A stretch of DNA of 13,445 nucleotides, from the NCBI GenBank assembly GCA_018969455.1, contig JAGWYI010000047.1, positions 1 through 13,445 on the forward strand, given 5' to 3'. Shown one piece after another: positions 5,144-12,124 of this stretch. Below the pieces are notes generated by a model. It made no database searches. It saw nothing but the letters and a program-made list of their open reading frames with translations, and had not been told where the DNA came from. The position numbers were made by a program, and so were the translations under genes. Origin of the DNA: Bacteroidota bacterium. GTDB taxonomy: Bacteria; Bacteroidota; Bacteroidia; Chitinophagales; Saprospiraceae. Position 1 is the stretch's first letter; every line of letters starts with the position of its first letter.

Positions 5144-6364
5144 ATGGAAAAGCGCAGACTGATTTATCTTGACAACAATGCCACAACCCCGTGCGACCCT
5201 CGGGTTGTGGACGCCATGTTGCCTTATTTTTATGAAATGCACGGCAATGCGGCCAGTCGCAGCCACCAATATGGCTGGGAAGCGGAAGACGCGGTGGATT
5301 ACGCGCGCGAGCAGATCGCCAAACTGATCCAAAGCGAAGACAAGGAAATCATCTTCACATCTGGCGCGACCGAAAGCAACAACCTGGCCCTCAAAGGGGT
5401 GTATGAAATGTATGCCAAAAAAGGCAACCACATCATCACTACTGAAGTGGAGCATAAAGCCATTCTCGACACCTGCAAACACCTCGAGAAAATGGGCGCT
5501 GAAGTTACCTACCTGAAAATTCAGGAAGATGGCATGCTCAATCTCGCCGAGCTGGAAGCCGCAATACGGCCTACCACCATCCTGGTTTCTGTCATGTGGG
5601 CCAACAACGAAACCGGTGTGATTCAGGACATGAAAGGCATTGCCGACATTTGCGCCAAACACGGGGTGCTGTTCCACAGCGACGCAACCCAGGCCGTGGG
5701 CAAAATTCCAACCTATCCGCGCGAAATCGGCATCCACCTGATGTCTTTTACCGCACATAAAATGTATGGCCCCAAAGGCGTGGGCGCCTTGTATGTGAGT
5801 CGTAAAAATCCGCGCGTGAAAGTGACCGCCCAAATGGACGGCGGCGGCCACGAGCGCGGCATGCGATCCGGCACCCTGAATGTACCCGGCATTGTGGGTT
5901 TTGGAAAAGCCGCCGAAATTGCCCGCCTCGAAATGGAGCAAGACAACAAACGCCTCAGCGCCCTGCGCAATTACCTGGAAGCCGAGTTGACCAAACTGGA
6001 AGAAACCAAAATAAACGGAAATACCCAGTCCCGGATGCCACACGTGTCGAACATCTCTTTCAAACACGTGGAAGGCGAAGGACTTATGATGACTTTCAAC
6101 CAGAAAGTAGCGGTTTCCTCAGGTTCTGCCTGTACCTCCGCCTCGCTCGAACCATCCTACGTGCTGGTAGGCATGGGCCTGGGCGACGACCTGGCGCACT
6201 CTTCCATTCGTTTCTCCCTCGGCCGATTCACCGAAGCCTCCGATGTGGAAGAAGCCATCCAAATGGTGCGCAATGGCGTTAATCACATGCGCGAACTCAG
6301 CCCCATCTGGGAAATGTACAAAGACGGCGTCGACCTCACCAAAATTGAATGGTCGGCCCACTAA
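5144..6364 (+). CDS. iscS: Cysteine desulfurase IscS
   Basis: The 406-residue PLP enzyme removes sulfur from L-cysteine and passes it as persulfide to IscU, starting Fe-S cluster assembly in the cytoplasm. Visible features are YLDNNATTP (8-16), FTSGATESNNLALKG (71-85), the TTEVEHKA segment with its histidine (99-106), HSDATQAVGK (178-187), the PLP-binding lysine in SFTAHKMYGPKG (K206), and the mobile-loop active-site cysteine in SSGSACTSASLEPSYVL (C330). The cysteine loop has the length of group I (IscS/NifS), not SufS. The end, PIWEMYKDGVDLTKIEW, is the classical IscS tail that contacts IscU. Length is normal. It heads the iscS-iscU-iscA cluster, 48 bases before iscU, and has its own promoter. 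The ATG at 5144 precedes the standard N-terminus. Confidence 0.97.
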   Translation: MEKRRLIYLDNNATTPCDPRVVDAMLPYFYEMHGNAASRSHQYGWEAEDAVDYAREQIAKLIQSEDKEIIFTSGATESNNLALKGVYEMYAKKGNHIITTEVEHKAILDTCKHLEKMGAEVTYLKIQEDGMLNLAELEAAIRPTTILVSVMWANNETGVIQDMKGIADICAKHGVLFHSDATQAVGKIPTYPREIGIHLMSFTAHKMYGPKGVGALYVSRKNPRVKVTAQMDGGGHERGMRSGTLNVPGIVGFGKAAEIARLEMEQDNKRLSALRNYLEAELTKLEETKINGNTQSRMPHVSNISFKHVEGEGLMMTFNQKVAVSSGSACTSASLEPSYVLVGMGLGDDLAHSSIRFSLGRFTEASDVEEAIQMVRNGVNHMRELSPIWEMYKDGVDLTKIEWSAH

Positions 6365-6412
6365 TGCCCCGTTTTACCCTCTTTTTTTGATCAAATTTTA
6401 AAATAAACCAAT

Positions 6413-6829
6413 ATGGCATACAGCGAAAAAGTTCTGGAGCACTTCAAAAACCCGCGCAACGTGGGCAGCCTCGACAAAGATGCAAAAAATGTGGGCACCG
6501 GCCTGGTTGGCGCGCCTGAATGCGGCGACGTCATGCGCCTGCAAATCGAAGTAGATGAAGCCACAGGTGTCATCCGGGATGCAAAATTCAAAACCTTCGG
6601 ATGCGGTTCTGCCATCGCATCTTCTTCTCTGGCCACCGAATGGCTCAAAGGCAAATCGCTCAACGAAGCCATGGCCATCGACAACATGGACATCGTGGAA
6701 GAACTGGCCCTGCCACCGGTAAAAATTCACTGCTCGGTATTGGCTGAAGATGCCATCAAGGCCGCTATCAAAGATTACCAAATTAAAAACGGCATCGAAG
6801 CGGAAAGTGCCACCGAAGCACATGCCTGA
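6413..6829 (+). CDS. iscU: Fe-S cluster assembly scaffold IscU
   Basis: The 138-residue protein is the scaffold on which [2Fe-2S] clusters are built from IscS sulfur. The opening MAYSEKVLEHFKNPRNVGSLD is typical of IscU. The three cluster cysteines and the aspartate are present: GAPECGDVM (C37, D39), TFGCGSAIASSS (C64) and KIHCSVLAEDAI (H106, C107). The LPPVK motif (100-104), bound by the HscA chaperone in other bacteria, is intact although no hscA or hscB lies in the window. A short acidic/alanine tail (about 128-138) extends past the usual end. It sits between iscS and iscA in one operon, 37 bases before iscA. Confidence 0.97.
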   Translation: MAYSEKVLEHFKNPRNVGSLDKDAKNVGTGLVGAPECGDVMRLQIEVDEATGVIRDAKFKTFGCGSAIASSSLATEWLKGKSLNEAMAIDNMDIVEELALPPVKIHCSVLAEDAIKAAIKDYQIKNGIEAESATEAHA

Positions 6830-6866
6830 TTCAAGCCTTTGAACAAATCATAACCGGTTTTGTCCT

Positions 6867-7193
6867 ATGATTTTTGTAGCTGAAAGTGCCCGGGAAAAGA
6901 TTGCCGAAGTGCGCCAAAAAGGCGCTATTTCTCCCGATTTTTTCCTGCGCGTACGCGTAACCTCTGGCGGATGCTCCGGATTGTCTTATAAAATGGATTT
7001 CGACAACGAGGAAAAGCCCAATGACCAGATTTTCGAAGACAATGGGGTGAAAGTGGTCACCGATTTGAAAAGCTTTTTGTATCTTTTCAATACCACCCTG
7101 GAGTTTTCAGGCGGTTTGAACGGCAAAGGCTTTGTCTTCAACAACCCCAATGCAACCCGTACCTGCGGATGCGGCGAAAGCTTTGCCGTGTAG
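6867..7193 (+). CDS. iscA: A-type Fe-S carrier protein IscA
   Basis: The 108-residue A-type carrier takes or delivers iron or Fe-S clusters to target proteins. The three conserved cysteines are in place: SGGCSGLSY (C36) and the C-terminal CGCGESF pair (C100, C102). The barrel segments FFLRVRVTSGG (25-35), LYLFNTTLEFSGGLNGKGFVFNNPNA (71-96) match the family closely. SufA and ErpA have the same motif, but the operon with iscS and iscU supports iscA. It ends the cluster; a strong intrinsic terminator follows 31 bases downstream. The downstream genes have their own promoter, so the isc unit is probably a three-gene transcript without iscR, hscBA or fdx. Confidence 0.93.
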   Translation: MIFVAESAREKIAEVRQKGAISPDFFLRVRVTSGGCSGLSYKMDFDNEEKPNDQIFEDNGVKVVTDLKSFLYLFNTTLEFSGGLNGKGFVFNNPNATRTCGCGESFAV

Positions 7194-7223
7194 CACCTGT
7201 AGGGTTGGCCACACTTAATTCTG

Positions 7224-7248
7224 AAAGGCTGCTTCGGCAGCCTTTTTT
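7224..7248 (+). terminator. Intrinsic terminator after iscA
   Basis: A perfect 9-bp stem (AAAGGCTGC / GCAGCCTTT) closes a TTCG tetraloop as C(TTCG)G, the extra-stable type, and runs into six T residues at 7243-7248. Confidence 0.93.
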
Positions 7249-7306
7249 GTTTGATGTTTACGCAACAGTTTTAAACTCAATTGGCATTTTTTACCCGACT
7301 TTATTT

Positions 7307-7333
7307 TTTGCCCCATCCAGAACTGTATCTTTG
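7307..7333 (+). promoter_or_regulatory. Promoter of the secreted-protein gene
   Basis: TATCTTTG at 7326-7333 is an exact -7 element, with TTTG at 7307-7310 fifteen bases upstream, slightly close for a -33 element. It lies between the isc terminator and the ATG at 7380, supporting that ATG over an in-frame upstream start. Confidence 0.6.
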
Positions 7334-7379
7334 CACATCAAAAACCTTTTACTTACATTTCATCACATCCATCCATATC

Positions 7380-7991
7380 ATGCAATTGTTCGTTCACATT
7401 TTTAACCTGTTCGCACTCCTTTGTTTGTTCATTTTCCCCCAATCTGCACATGCCCAAAAAACACTCCGCCAGAAAATGGCCGACGAGTTTTGTGTGGAAT
7501 TGGGCAAGCAGGATTTTTCCAAGGTTGAAAGTGACAAATTGATGGAAAAAATCGGCTTGGCCATTTTGCCGGTTGTGGGAAAATACAAAGACGAGATTAA
7601 AAAAGAACTGAACCTGGATATGACATCCCAGGAAGACTTCCAGAAAGTCGGCGAAATCATCGGTTCCGAGGCGGTGCTGAGCTGTCCGAAATTTAAGGAT
7701 GTCATGACAAATTTGACCTCCGGGCCCAAACAGGCCGTGAAAATGGTGACCAAAGTAAACGGAACCTACCTTGGTGTGGGCGCCAGCGGAAATTTTGCCT
7801 ACCTGCGCGTAAAAGGCGCCGACGGCCGCGAAAACAAACTGTGGTGGTTCCAGTATTTCCCCGGATCGGATGAACTGAATTCCTTTAAAGATAAAATGGT
7901 GAGCGTTTCTGTGGTGGAAGAGGAATACTATGAGCCCACTTTGAAGGATTATGTAAAAATCAAAGTTGTGCAATCCATCAGCCTGAAATAA
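7380..7991 (+). CDS. Secreted protein of unknown function
   Basis: From the ATG at 7380 the product is 203 residues. It begins with a clear signal peptide: a hydrophobic stretch (about 3-20) and a SAHA-Q cleavage site after residue 25. The mature protein has a charged, helical N-terminal half (26-120) with two cysteines (C38 in ADEFCVEL and C102 in AVLSCPKF) that could form a disulfide. The second half (about 120-203) is rich in beta strands: GTYLGVGASGNFAYLRVKG, NKLWWFQYFPGSDEL, KMVSVSVVEEEYYE, YVKIKVVQSI. This strand order could be an OB-like barrel, which is only a guess from pattern. The helical half with a Cys...CPKF arrangement recalls other Bacteroidota exported proteins of unknown role. 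An in-frame start further upstream would fall before the promoter and break the signal peptide. It is 31 bases before the DUF3667 gene. Confidence 0.8.
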   Translation: MQLFVHIFNLFALLCLFIFPQSAHAQKTLRQKMADEFCVELGKQDFSKVESDKLMEKIGLAILPVVGKYKDEIKKELNLDMTSQEDFQKVGEIIGSEAVLSCPKFKDVMTNLTSGPKQAVKMVTKVNGTYLGVGASGNFAYLRVKGADGRENKLWWFQYFPGSDELNSFKDKMVSVSVVEEEYYEPTLKDYVKIKVVQSISLK

Positions 7992-8022
7992 AACAGGGTT
8001 TTCCACCCTTTATCCTTCTGTT

Positions 8023-8880
8023 TTGGAGATTTTAACGCCTGATGATCCTGTTCTGAAACCAACCTGTGCCAGCTGCGGCGCAAAGTTGAAAGGGGATTAT
8101 TGTCGCAAATGCGGGGAAAAAAGAATTATTCCGGAGCGGGATTTCAGCATGCGCAAATTTTTGAACCAAAGTATGTGGCATTTCGTCCATTTTGATTCAA
8201 AATTGCTGCGCAGTGCCACCTTGTTGTTTACCCAACCCGGTTTTTTAACCGCAGAATGGATCGCCGGTCGACGCAATGGCTACATGAAACCCTTGCAGCT
8301 GTTTGTCGTAGCCAGTGTGCTGTTTTATTTTTTTCTGCCTACTGCGACGGCTTATTTTACCAGCATCCGGGATTTGAAATTTGGTTTGGAACACCAAGAC
8401 CACCTGGCCAATACCTTTGAGTTTGATGCGGCAGCGGCAATTGCACACAAAGTTGCCACAGGCCAATTCAGTACGGCCGATGCGGAGCAACGGGTCATGC
8501 AACTGGCTTCAGAGCGCTCCAAATCATGGTTATTTGTCTTGATTCCTTTTTGGGGGGCGCTCATTTTCCTGCTTTTCCAACGCAAAATGCCCTGGCTGGC
8601 GCCACAGCTCATTTTTGCCATGCATGGCATGACTTTTTATATCTTATTCGATTTATCCATTCATGCCGTTATTACCTTGTTTGGGGTAAGCAGCGATTAC
8701 GGCCGATACATCTTTCTGATTTTGATTTGTTCCATGCCCGTGTATCAAACCCTGGCCGTTCGCCGGGTTTATGGGGATGCCTGGGGCTGGTCGGCGCTCA
8801 AAGGCCTGGTGATTGCGCTGGGTTTTGTAGCATCGGTGATGTTGTACCGGCAGATTATTACGATTTCGGTGTTGGTGTAA
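8023..8880 (+). CDS. DUF3667 membrane protein with N-terminal zinc ribbon
   Basis: The 285-residue protein opens with a zinc ribbon, C15xxC18 and C27xxC30 (CASCGAKLKGDYCRKCGE), followed by the DUF3667 block around LLRSATLLFTQPGFLTAEWIAGRRNGYMKPLQ (split across residues 61-92). Four or five membrane segments follow: about 91-111, 168-185, 193-220, 228-245 and 258-283. The function of DUF3667 is unknown. No ATG precedes the ribbon; the frame is open from 7987 and the TTG at 8023 is the best start, since the first internal ATG would remove the zinc ribbon. Transcription probably continues from the secreted-protein gene. A frameshift or a different non-ATG start cannot be excluded. Confidence 0.82.
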   Translation: MEILTPDDPVLKPTCASCGAKLKGDYCRKCGEKRIIPERDFSMRKFLNQSMWHFVHFDSKLLRSATLLFTQPGFLTAEWIAGRRNGYMKPLQLFVVASVLFYFFLPTATAYFTSIRDLKFGLEHQDHLANTFEFDAAAAIAHKVATGQFSTADAEQRVMQLASERSKSWLFVLIPFWGALIFLLFQRKMPWLAPQLIFAMHGMTFYILFDLSIHAVITLFGVSSDYGRYIFLILICSMPVYQTLAVRRVYGDAWGWSALKGLVIALGFVASVMLYRQIITISVLV

Positions 8881-8920
8881 ACTGCAAATGCGCGCGTTTT
8901 TTTGATAGCGGGATTTACCA

Positions 8921-8981
8921 CAGATTACTCCGATTTGCACAGATTTTAATGATTTTTTTCTGTATAAATCCGAGTAATCTG
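8921..8981. repeat. Imperfect 22-bp inverted repeat of CAGATTACTC type
   Basis: Arms at 8921-8942 and 8960-8981 match in 19 of 22 positions; each contains CAGATTACTC or GAGTAATCTG next to an AAATCC/GATTT block. The loop is 17 bases. Repeats with CACAGATT / ATTACxC wording are scattered in many Bacteroidota genomes. It lies between the plus-strand DUF3667 gene and the Fic-like stub. With no T-run directly after either arm, it is not a standard terminator. Confidence 0.75.
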
Positions 8982-9008
8982 GGGTATATCTTTTTGGAAC
9001 GTGCACGC

Positions 9009-9173
9009 ATGTCTAAAATGGACTGCGTTCTGACCTATGTCCAAAAAACAAGCAGAACGACCCTTTCCAAATATACTGCGCAGCTTGTAAAACTGGGCAT
9101 ACTGACACCAAAACAAATTGGAAACCAAACAATATACCTAAACAACGATCTTTTCCGAATTTTAGAAGGATAA
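9009..9173 (+). pseudogene. C-terminal remnant of a Fic-family protein (winged helix)
   Basis: A 54-residue frame from ATG 9009 to TAA 9173 reads like the C-terminal winged helix of Bacteroidota Fic-domain (AMPylase) proteins: LTYVQKTSRTTLSKYTAQLV, then KLGILTPKQIGNQTIYLNNDLFRILEG. The pattern is a helix-turn-helix with a Y.NNDL.RILEG ending. The catalytic Fic core (HxFxxGNGR) is absent upstream; the inverted repeat at 8921-8981 and the end of the DUF3667 gene occupy that space. This suggests a stub left by deletion. It could instead be a small expressed DNA-binding protein. No ribosome binding site or clear promoter is visible, although TATATC lies upstream of it. Confidence 0.55.
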
Positions 9174-9181
9174 CGATCCTC

Positions 9182-9997
9182 CTACTGCAACACCCCGCGC
9201 ACCAGCCTGCTCAATTTAGGTTCTGCCGCATTCGCTACTGCAATGACATCTTCCAAAGAGGTTTCGCGAATGACTGACGGCGGAAAGGCCATGTTGGCCA
9301 CCATAGACAACATCAGCACCGGCAAATTCATGTGGCGGGCGACCAATACTTCGGGTAATGACGACATGCCGGTACAATCGCTGCCCAGGGTGCGCAGCAT
9401 CTGATATTCTGCCGGGGTCTCGAGGTTGGGGCCCTGCAAGGCCGAATAGACGCCTTCGTACGCACGGATGTGGTGCGCCCGGGCAATCTCCAACGCTTTT
9501 TGTCGCAATTCAGGGTCGTAAGGAACCGACATGTCGGGAAAACGCGGCCCCAGGCGTTCATCGTTGCTTCCCCGCAACGGGTGTTCGGGCAACAAATTGA
9601 TGTGGTCTTTTACAATTACAATGTCGCCACCTTTTAAATGCGGGTTAATTCCGCCCGAAGCATTGGTGATAATCAGGCGCTGAATGCCCAGAAATTTCAT
9701 CACGCGCACCGGAAAGGTTACCTGCTGCATGCTCCAGCCCTCGTAATAGTGAAAGCGCCCGGCCATAACCAGCACCGGTTTGCCATCCAGATTCCCCAAA
9801 ATCAGTTTCCCGGAATGACTTTCCACGGTGCTTTTGGCAAAGTGGGGAATCTCGGCGTATGGAATGGCAGCCATTTGTTCAACTTCATCGGCTAATTTGC
9901 CCAATCCGGTACCCAAAATGATGCCCGTAGCAGGCTTGAAATCACTTTTGCTGCGGATGTAAGCCACCGCCTCTTGTATTTGATCGAATAATTCCAT
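9182..9997 (-). CDS. punA: Purine nucleoside phosphorylase (trimeric type I)
   Basis: The 271-residue enzyme cleaves inosine or guanosine with phosphate to give the free base and ribose-1-phosphate in purine salvage. Family motifs are intact: ILGTGLG (27-33), ESHSG with the phosphate-site histidine (H61), GRFHYYEG (80-87), TNASGG (111-116), GPNLETPAEY (189-198, with the base-binding glutamate), GMS (210-212) followed by PEVLVARH, and the purine-site asparagine in VANMAF (N235). Length matches the trimeric family and not hexameric DeoD. Its start lies 7 bases after the end of the symporter gene, so it is probably the last gene of a three-gene operon. No terminator is obvious after its stop, where it converges with the Fic-like stub 8 bases away. 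Confidence 0.93.
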   Translation of the reverse strand: MELFDQIQEAVAYIRSKSDFKPATGIILGTGLGKLADEVEQMAAIPYAEIPHFAKSTVESHSGKLILGNLDGKPVLVMAGRFHYYEGWSMQQVTFPVRVMKFLGIQRLIITNASGGINPHLKGGDIVIVKDHINLLPEHPLRGSNDERLGPRFPDMSVPYDPELRQKALEIARAHHIRAYEGVYSALQGPNLETPAEYQMLRTLGSDCTGMSSLPEVLVARHMNLPVLMLSMVANMAFPPSVIRETSLEDVIAVANAAEPKLSRLVRGVLQ

Positions 9998-10004
9998 GAT
10001 TTAC

Positions 10005-10916
10005 TTAATTTTTGTTGTGTTGTGAAGCGCTGCGGCGCCAGTAATTGGCCAAACTGATGCCTGTTACCAAATCCCATATCCCCCACCAGGCGGCTATGAG
10101 CGCCATTCCCCCCAGGCCGTTGAAAAAACGGAAAATGAGCAACAAGCCAAGCGCCGTGTTGTGTACGCCGGTTTCGAAGGTAAGGGTGCGGCAATCCTGT
10201 TCCGGCAGGCGAAACAGCCTGCCCAGGCTATACCCCGTGGCCAAAGCAAGGGCATTGTGTGCCGCCACCAACAAAAAGATGAATCCCAGGTAATGTACCA
10301 GGTTGTCCCGATTGCCCCATAATGCCAATACCAGTATGGTGAAAAACAAAACCAAAGACAATCGTTGCACCCAACTGCGTATGATACCCACCAACCCGGG
10401 AAACAGGGTGTGCAAGCCCATGCCCATGAGCAAGGGCGCTAAAATCAATTGAACTATAATGCCGGCCATCTCCGAAAACTGGAGTTCAAAGCCGGTGCGT
10501 ATTTCGGCTGAATTGGCTACAAACTGCGACCAGAACAAAAAACCGGCAGGGGTAATCACCGATGCCAACAAAATGATGAGGGCATTGAGTGTAACCGAAA
10601 GCGCCACATTGGCGCCTGCCCGATGCACCAAAAAATTGGTGATGTTGCCCGAAGGACACATGCTTACCAACACCATACCCAGCGAAACGCTCACCGGCGG
10701 GTGAAAAATGGCAATGAGCCCCAGGGTAAACAAAGGAAACAGCAGGTATTGCGCCAACATGCCCACTCCAATCGATTTGGGAAACTGCACCACTTTTTTA
10801 AAGTCGTGCAAGCGCACATCCAGGGCCACGCTGAACATCAAAAAGGCCATGGCGGCATTAAGCGTGGCCATTTGAGCCGGATTAAAATTGATTTTCAGAG
10901 CGTCTACGGGCGGCAT
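10005..10916 (-). CDS. Bile acid:sodium symporter (BASS) family transporter
   Basis: The 303-residue inner-membrane protein shows the BASS pattern of about nine to ten membrane segments and the two cross-over motifs that form the sodium and substrate site: MCPSGNITNFLVHRAGAN (86-103) and TFETGVHNTALGLLL (246-260) with the conserved glutamate E248. Family members import bile acids or other organic anions with Na+; in bacteria without bile acids the substrates are diverse (keto acids, steroids, nucleoside-like molecules) and cannot be told from sequence. It is 9 bases downstream of the PQQ-type lipoprotein gene and 7 bases upstream of the phosphorylase gene, so substrate and metabolism may be linked. 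The ATG at 10914-10916 fits the N-terminus of the family. Confidence 0.9.
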   Translation of the reverse strand: MPPVDALKINFNPAQMATLNAAMAFLMFSVALDVRLHDFKKVVQFPKSIGVGMLAQYLLFPLFTLGLIAIFHPPVSVSLGMVLVSMCPSGNITNFLVHRAGANVALSVTLNALIILLASVITPAGFLFWSQFVANSAEIRTGFELQFSEMAGIIVQLILAPLLMGMGLHTLFPGLVGIIRSWVQRLSLVLFFTILVLALWGNRDNLVHYLGFIFLLVAAHNALALATGYSLGRLFRLPEQDCRTLTFETGVHNTALGLLLIFRFFNGLGGMALIAAWWGIWDLVTGISLANYWRRSASQHNKN

Positions 10917-10925
10917 AGGCGAATT

Positions 10926-12074
10926 TTATTTACCAGTATAATAAATGCGATACACGGCATTGGCCTGGTCGTCGGAAAGCAAAAGCGACCCATCGGGCAG
11001 TTGCTCTACATCCACCGGGCGGCCCCAGGCGGTATCGTCGGCTTCGAGCCAGCCGGTGGCAAAGGCCTCTTTGCCCAGGCTGTTGCCCTTGTCGTCGATG
11101 CGTACCAGACTAAGTTGATACCCGTTTTTCTTGGTACGGTTCCAGGAGCCGTGTTCGGCCACAAAAATCTGGTTTTTATAATTGGAAGGGAACATTTTTC
11201 CGGTATAAAACTCCATGCCCAGGGGCGCTACGTGCGGGCCCATGCGTTGCGCGGGCGGCACAAAATCGCTGCAAGGATGTTGGGCATCTCCGAATTTCGG
11301 ATCGGGTATATCACCCTGATGGCAAAACGGGAAGCCAAAATGCTGGCCTTCTTTGGTCACATGGTTCAATTCGCAGGAGGGGCTGTCATCCCCCAGCCAG
11401 TCGCGGCCATTGTCGGTAAACCACAATTCTTTGGTGAGCGGGTGCCAATCGAAGCCCACGCTGTTGCGTACGCCTTTGACAATCACTTCCGGCGCGCCGG
11501 GGTGGTCTACATCGATGCGGGTGAGGCTGCAATAAATTGGGTTTTCGGGCAAACATACGTTGCAAGGCGCCCCCACCGGCACATACAACTTGCCATCGGG
11601 CCCAAAACGAATGTATTTCCAGCCGTGGTGCTCGTCGGTAGGGTATTTGTCGTACACAACCACGGGCGCGGGCGGGTGCGCGAGGTTTTTGGCGATGTTG
11701 TCGAGCCGGGTGATGCGGCTGATTTCGGCGATGTACAGGCTGCCATTGCGGTAAGCCACCCCGTTGGGCATGTTGAGGCCGGAAGCCAGGAGGAATTTTT
11801 CGTCGGCCACGTTGTCGCCATTGTTGTCGCGCAGGGCATACACATTGCCTTTGTCGCGGGTGCTGACGAACAGAATGCCATCGGCGTAACACAGGGAGCG
11901 GGCATTTTCCACGTTTTCGGCAAATATGCCGATGTGAAAACCTGCAGGCAGTTTGATTATTTCGATTGGCAATTGGCTGGATGTTGCCGCTGCCGCTGCT
12001 CGAGCCGGACTTTTTGAGGGTCCGGGCGTTTGACAAGCGGCGCAAAGCAGGAGCCCAAAAAACAATAAACGCAT
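10926..12074 (-). CDS. Lipoprotein of the PQQ sugar/sorbosone dehydrogenase family
   Basis: From the ATG at 12072-12074 the protein has 382 residues. It begins with a lipoprotein signal, RLLFFGLLLCAAC, with the modified cysteine probably C14, so it should be anchored at the membrane facing the periplasm. The body is a six-bladed propeller of the glucose/sorbosone dehydrogenase type: DEHHGWKYIRFGPDGKLYV (147-165) carries the histidine used as base in soluble glucose dehydrogenase (H149 or H150), VKGVRNSVGFDWHP (199-212) has the PQQ-contacting Arg-Asn, LWFTDNGRDW (217-226), and WGRPVDVEQLPDGSLLLSDD (350-369). The reaction would be PQQ- and Ca-dependent oxidation of a sugar or aldehyde; the substrate is unknown. 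A longer frame would need a TTG at 12105-12107 and would spoil the signal. It probably starts the operon with the symporter and phosphorylase genes. Confidence 0.88.
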   Translation of the reverse strand: MRLLFFGLLLCAACQTPGPSKSPARAAAAATSSQLPIEIIKLPAGFHIGIFAENVENARSLCYADGILFVSTRDKGNVYALRDNNGDNVADEKFLLASGLNMPNGVAYRNGSLYIAEISRITRLDNIAKNLAHPPAPVVVYDKYPTDEHHGWKYIRFGPDGKLYVPVGAPCNVCLPENPIYCSLTRIDVDHPGAPEVIVKGVRNSVGFDWHPLTKELWFTDNGRDWLGDDSPSCELNHVTKEGQHFGFPFCHQGDIPDPKFGDAQHPCSDFVPPAQRMGPHVAPLGMEFYTGKMFPSNYKNQIFVAEHGSWNRTKKNGYQLSLVRIDDKGNSLGKEAFATGWLEADDTAWGRPVDVEQLPDGSLLLSDDQANAVYRIYYTGK

Positions 12075-12124
12075 AAAGGTTGCAATTTGACCAGAAAGGT
12101 ATAACAATTATCGGATTCGCATCC

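Noticed and set aside
5036..6067. Long minus-strand open frame opposite iscS
   Set aside because: It is antisense to a certain gene, His/Phe-rich as expected from reverse reading, with no domain signature.
6830..6844. TTCAA-GCCT-TTGAA inverted repeat between iscU and iscA
   Set aside because: Five-base arms in AT-rich intergenic DNA are expected by chance; no promoter or regulator context.
7995..8009. Small hairpin AGGGT-TTTCC-ACCCT between the secreted-protein and DUF3667 genes as a terminator
   Set aside because: The stem is only five pairs and just three T residues follow; it would not stop transcription reliably.
8921..8981. Bidirectional terminator between converging units
   Set aside because: The arms are long enough, but neither side has a directly adjacent T-run and the sequence matches a dispersed repeat type better.
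10623..12017. Long plus-strand open frame antisense to the lipoprotein and symporter genes
   Set aside because: It is the mirror of strongly recognisable minus-strand genes in GC-rich sequence and shows no family motifs.
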